NCBI GenBank assembly: GCA_023245725.1
Contig: JAHFJU010000087.1
Span: forward strand, 1 to 5,483
Direction of reading: 5' to 3'
DNA length: 5,483 nucleotides
Origin: Candidatus Peregrinibacteria bacterium
GTDB lineage: Bacteria; Patescibacteriota; Gracilibacteria; UBA1369; UM-FILTER-53-11
Position numbers and translations under genes: made by a program. The notes beneath the pieces are model-generated. The model did not search any database, was not told where the DNA came from, and was given only the letters and a program-made list of their open reading frames with translations. Shown here in pieces: positions 3,785 to 5,483 of the stretch (the stretch's first letter is position 1; each line of letters starts with the position of its first letter).

Positions 3785-5483
3785 CGACAGCATAGTGTAG
3801 ATGAGTTTTTACTCGCTGCATAACCCGTGCCAAAATAGTTGATGATTGCGACGGGATGTATCATCAACGAGCAGGTTTTTGAAGAATGGCCTGCTTTAAA
3901 TCCGCTCTGATTGACTTGAAACCCCTCATTACCATGAGGGCAACAAGGGGCAAGTGTTTAATTGGTTAACGTATAGTTACGACAATGCAAAGATTGAAGT
4001 TTTTTCATAAGATCCAATCGTTTTTGTTTAACATGTTCAGGAATTTTCTGAACACCTTGTTTTCCTTTAACGTATTCGGAATTATGATAAGTTTTTCTCA
4101 TTTCCAAAAGAATCATGGCTTGATCTTTTTTGCAAGTGAGATAAGGGAGAATTGTTTCACAAATATGTGTGAGTCTATCTCCTGTACAAGCCCAACTAAA
4201 AACAGGACTTTTGCAATTTTTCGCTCTTTGTTTGGAAGTATATTCATTCATCCAACCTCCGAAAACATTGTAAATCCATTCAATCATAATTTTGTCAGTA
4301 GAGGTAACTTTAAGAACAGTTTGGAAGAATCCATTCCTTGTGTTGCTATAGTTACCAATAAAAAACGTTCCTTCACCATCCATAAGACCAGCCATATAGG
4401 CCGCTTCTGCAATGGTGTATTCTTTTTTTGTGTATTGGCTTTTTGTCATAAGATCTCCTGTCTTAAAAGACAATACAATACTACAAGATTAGATATTAAA
4501 TGTACAGCCTGAGAGACTAAGGCGAGTGGACACCGTAAGGTGAAGCGATAGTCCGATCTATGGATATATATAAAACCATAGAGTGAAGCAGAAATGACTT
4601 CACCCCACATTGTGGAGTAACAAATTGCATTTTGCAAGACCAGGAAGGTGTTTTGGCGTGGGTGTCAGAGCGTTTAGCGGTCGCGATGCGTCAAGCAGAA
4701 GATTTAATTTTGAGAGACTACCTAGTATCAGCAGCATCTCAAATCAATGCTGGTGGTGGATCTAATGGGGACAATCCAACTAACCTCGGAATTTCCGATT
4801 TTAGCTTGGTTGCTACTACCTTAGATACCAACAATGCCTATAAATTCATGTCCGGAATCGAGGGCATGGACAGGTTTAACAAACCAGACCTGTATAAATT
4901 ATCTCTAATTGACATGGAAGCCCGATGGGGTGACATGGCGCAAGCGAAAGCGGCGTAAACGACTAAGCGAGATAACATTGTAAGATGATGCGATAGTCTG
5001 AACACGACGAATAAAATGAAGGTTGTGAGGGGATGTCGAAGAACTCCCCCGCCATGTAAAACAGATTAACATGGTCATAAAAGTAACAGAAAAGTGGTAC
5101 AGGACCAGTACGTTCAGCATATTTTATGCTGTCCTCAACTGAACTACAAACAGATTTTGATGGATTGGTAGGACAAGGATTTAAATCTCAATGGGATTAT
5201 CCATCTAATAGTTCTGCCTTACCTTCTGAATACGGAGCTGTATTTAACATCAGAATTTTGACAAGCTCTGAAGCACCTGTTGCACGTGGAGCAAGCGCAA
5301 ATGGCCAAGATGTTTATTACAACACTACTGTTGGTAAACAAGCGGTCACACACATTAACCAAGATGGATATTCGATGAATTTAATTTATCGCGATCCTTA
5401 CTATAGTGGTATGTTGGCACAAAATGCAACTCTTGCTGTTAAGTTTGCGCAAGCACAGGCTATTACGCAAGATACAGCTATCA
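3521..5483 (+). CDS. Major capsid protein, split gene (exons 3521-3784, 3851-3876, 4628-4876, 5095-end; 3' end outside window)
   Basis: The encoded protein resembles the N4-gp56-like major capsid family, which forms the icosahedral shell. After removal of three intervening sequences the frame is continuous for 309 residues to the window edge. Exon 1 gives the N-terminal arm with MPANGGTTCRFMRPRAL and PPAQVPQRDIIDAQMAFFG. The micro-exon and exon 2 give TGCIINEQVILQDQEGVLAW and MRQAEDLILRDYLVSAASQI, then LDTNNAYKFMSGIEGMDRF. Exon 3 gives GTGPVRSAYFMLSSTELQ, WDYPSNSSALPSEYG, QDGYSMNLIYRDPY. As I recall the family, about 16 residues separate the (Y/F)G and VL of the first conserved block, and the spliced product has exactly 16. 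Every junction is fixed by U.G-ended P1 and by P10 pairing as well as by frame. Unspliced, translation would end at UAA 3821-3823 after 100 codons. Splicing is not demonstrated. Confidence 0.88.
3785..3850 (+). other. 66-nt coreless intervening sequence with a complete splice guide
   Basis: This in-frame 66-nt stretch holds two stop codons (UAA 3821, UAG 3836 in the capsid frame) and must be bypassed or removed to rebuild the capsid protein. CCCGUGCCAAAA (3824-3835) pairs with exon 1 end UUUUGGU and with the following ACGGG (3851-3855), giving a 7-bp P1 with terminal U.G and a 5-bp P10. The last base is G3850, as in group I introns. It also contains the hairpin GAGU-UUUU-ACUC (3803-3814). GUUGAUGAU (3838-3846) pairs with AUCAUCAAC (3860-3868) in the next exon. 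No P3, P4, P7 or P8 is present, and 66 nt is far below the size of any self-splicing group I intron I know. It may be a deletion remnant, or may be spliced by the core of the adjacent intron. Confidence 0.65.
3851..3876 (+). CDS. Major capsid protein micro-exon (26 nt)
   Basis: It encodes TGCIINEQ plus two bases of the next Val codon, which is completed by C4628 (GT+C). INEQV is what I expect at this point of the coat protein. Its 5' end ACGGG makes P10 with the upstream guide. Its 3' end AGCAGGU (3870-3876) makes P1 with GCCUGCU (3889-3895), U3876.G3889 marking the 5' splice site of the large intron. The reading is in the same frame as exon 1. Confidence 0.72.
3877..4627 (+). ncRNA. Group I intron A in the capsid gene (751 nt, carries a homing endonuclease gene)
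   Basis: It is a self-splicing ribozyme candidate with a nearly full set of elements. P1 is AGCAGGU/GCCUGCU (3870-3876 with 3889-3895), with U.G at the splice site. P10 is AGAAUG (3883-3888) with the 3' exon CAUUUU (4628-4633), one wobble. P3 is CGCU (3903-3906) with AGCG (4544-4547). P4 is ACUUG (3914-3918) with CAAGU (3951-3955), J4/5 is AAA, and P5 is CCCC/GGGG (3922-3925, 3947-3950). P7 is GACUA (4515-4519) with UAGUC (4549-4553). P8 is CACC-GUAA-GGUG (4531-4542). P9-type hairpins are CUAUGG/CCAUAG (4558-4581) and GUGAAG/CUUCAC (4583-4603). The final base is G4627. The endonuclease gene fills the P6 region between P4 and P7, leaving the core intact. The subgroup was not assigned. Confidence 0.9.
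3958..4449 (-). CDS. LAGLIDADG homing endonuclease, antisense inside intron A (163 aa)
   Basis: Residues 16-30 (AAYMAGLMDGEGTFF) are a clear LAGLIDADG motif, with E26 at the position of the catalytic metal-binding acid. Only one motif is present, and the 163-aa length fits the single-motif class that works as a homodimer. Such enzymes cut an intron-lacking allele of the host gene and so copy the intron by recombination repair. Later segments (VLKVTSTDKIMIEWIYNVFG, LPYLTCKKDQAMILLEMRKT) have the usual spacing of this family. The ATG at 4449-4447 is chosen because AGGAG precedes it by 5 nt; a TTG eight codons upstream is unlikely. The gene is transcribed against the intron and the capsid gene, so it needs its own promoter, for which I see no convincing boxes. 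The stop lies just 2 nt from the P4 strand of the ribozyme. Confidence 0.9.
   Translation of the reverse strand: MTKSQYTKKEYTIAEAAYMAGLMDGEGTFFIGNYSNTRNGFFQTVLKVTSTDKIMIEWIYNVFGGWMNEYTSKQRAKNCKSPVFSWACTGDRLTHICETILPYLTCKKDQAMILLEMRKTYHNSEYVKGKQGVQKIPEHVKQKRLDLMKKLQSLHCRNYTLTN
4628..4876 (+). CDS. Major capsid protein exon 2
   Basis: It runs from C4628, which completes the Val codon of the micro-exon, to U4876, the second base of a Phe codon. It encodes ILQDQEGVLAWVSERLAVAM through GIEGMDRF. The 5' end CAUUUU forms P10 with intron A. The 3' end ACAGGUU (4870-4876) forms P1 with intron B. A TTG at 4632 with a stop at 4958 mimics a separate gene, but its C-terminal part (NKPDLYKLSLIDMEARWGDM) is intron reading. 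Confidence 0.85.
4877..5094 (+). ncRNA. Group I intron B in the capsid gene (218 nt, no ORF)
   Basis: It is a compact group I intron. P1 is ACAGGUU/GACCUGU (4870-4876 with 4887-4893), with U4876.G4887 at the 5' splice site. P10 is ACCA (4883-4886) with the 3' exon UGGU (5095-5098). P5-like GCCC-GAUG-GGGU is at 4920-4931 and a GC-GAAA-GC hairpin lies at about 4944-4951. P7 is GACUA (4961-4965) with UAGUC (4994-4998). P8 is CAUU-GUAA-GAUG (4976-4987). A late hairpin CCAUGU/ACAUGG (5052-5074) belongs to the P9 region, and the last base is G5094. The J3/4-P4 stretch from 4903 matches intron A from 3905 at 17 of 21 bases, so the two introns are related. P3 was not placed with confidence. Confidence 0.88.
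5095..5483 (+). CDS. Major capsid protein exon 3 (continues past window end)
   Basis: U5095 completes the Phe codon begun in exon 2, then GGT ACA GGA CCA follows. The frame is open to the window end. It encodes the C-terminal part of the coat: GTGPVRSAYFMLSSTELQTD, KSQWDYPSNSSALPSEYGAV, GQDVYYNTTVGKQAV, INQDGYSMNLIYRDPYYSG, TLAVKFAQAQAITQ. The family length suggests that few codons are missing. The one-base ambiguity of the junction (T4877 equals T5095) does not alter the protein. Confidence 0.87.

Noticed and set aside
3806..3811. 5' splice site after the T run at 3810, giving DEFF-ILQDQ directly
   Set aside because: It keeps frame and the 16-residue spacing, but no IGS with a U.G-ended P1 for this site was found. 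The site at 3876 has P1, P10 and the expected INEQV sequence.
3521..3823. A complete 100-aa gene ending at TAA 3821
   Set aside because: The first 88 residues are a coat N terminus; the final 12 do not connect to the rest, and the P1 pairing puts a splice site at 3784.
3782..3856. Translational bypassing like T4 gene 60, from GGU 3782 to a Gly codon at 3853-3856
   Set aside because: Landing on GGA 3854 loses two residues against the family spacing and landing on GGG changes frame. The guide pairing next to two real group I introns favours splicing, although it is not excluded.
4450..4473. Endonuclease start at TTG 4473
   Set aside because: The ATG at 4449 has AGGAG 5 nt upstream, and the extra eight residues precede the conserved region.
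3985..4512. 175-aa plus-strand frame in intron A
   Set aside because: Shadow of the LAGLIDADG gene on the other strand; F/S/N-rich with no recognisable domain.
4632..4958. Separate 108-aa gene starting at TTG 4632
   Set aside because: It is coat exon 2 plus reading into intron B; there is no ribosome binding site at the TTG.
4446..5120. Minus-strand frames at 4446-4637 and 4905-5120
   Set aside because: They overlap ribozyme cores and coat exons, have no good SD and no protein-like pattern.

Overview
The window is part of the structural module of a tailed double-stranded DNA bacteriophage or prophage, probably a podovirus-type particle. It is AT-rich. The order on the plus strand is portal protein (5' end outside the window), three small conserved-looking genes, scaffold-like protein, major capsid protein. 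The host cannot be named from the sequence. Q/K/E-rich proteins, clear GGA/GAGG ribosome binding sites and sigma70-like promoter elements fit a Gram-negative host.

Positions 2-1132 are the C-terminal 376 residues of the portal. Positions 1143-1892 hold three small basic or polar ORFs (86, 93 and 57 aa), each with a Shine-Dalgarno sequence. The last two overlap by 14 nt, and a hairpin separates the first two. Positions 1894-2536 carry two overlapping genes on the minus strand (157 and 62 aa), tail-to-tail with the small genes. Positions 2615-3268 encode a coiled-coil, acidic scaffold-like protein. Positions 3269-3520 are a leader with a perfect 12-bp inverted repeat, a candidate promoter, a short direct repeat and a possible ORF remnant. 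From 3521 to the window end runs the major capsid protein gene, in pieces.

The capsid gene is the striking part. Read directly it stops after 100 codons, but the family's protein sequence can be rebuilt by removing intervening sequences. Two are group I introns: 3877-4627 (751 nt, with a LAGLIDADG endonuclease gene on the opposite strand) and 4877-5094 (218 nt, no ORF). Both have the P7 pairing GACUA/UAGUC, a P8 hairpin capped by GUAA, a P1 ending in a U.G pair exactly at the inferred 5' splice site, and a P10 with the first bases of the 3' exon.

The third interruption, 3785-3850, is only 66 nt and has no ribozyme core. It still carries a complete 12-nt internal guide (CCCGUGCCAAAA, 3824-3835) that pairs with both flanking exon ends (UUUUGGU and ACGGG), with U.G at the junction and a final G. 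Removing it restores the frame and the expected sequence FFG-TGCIINEQV. Between it and the large intron lies a 26-nt micro-exon. One core with two guide sequences in a row is the observation most worth testing. All splicing here is inferred from pairing and reading frame; none is demonstrated.
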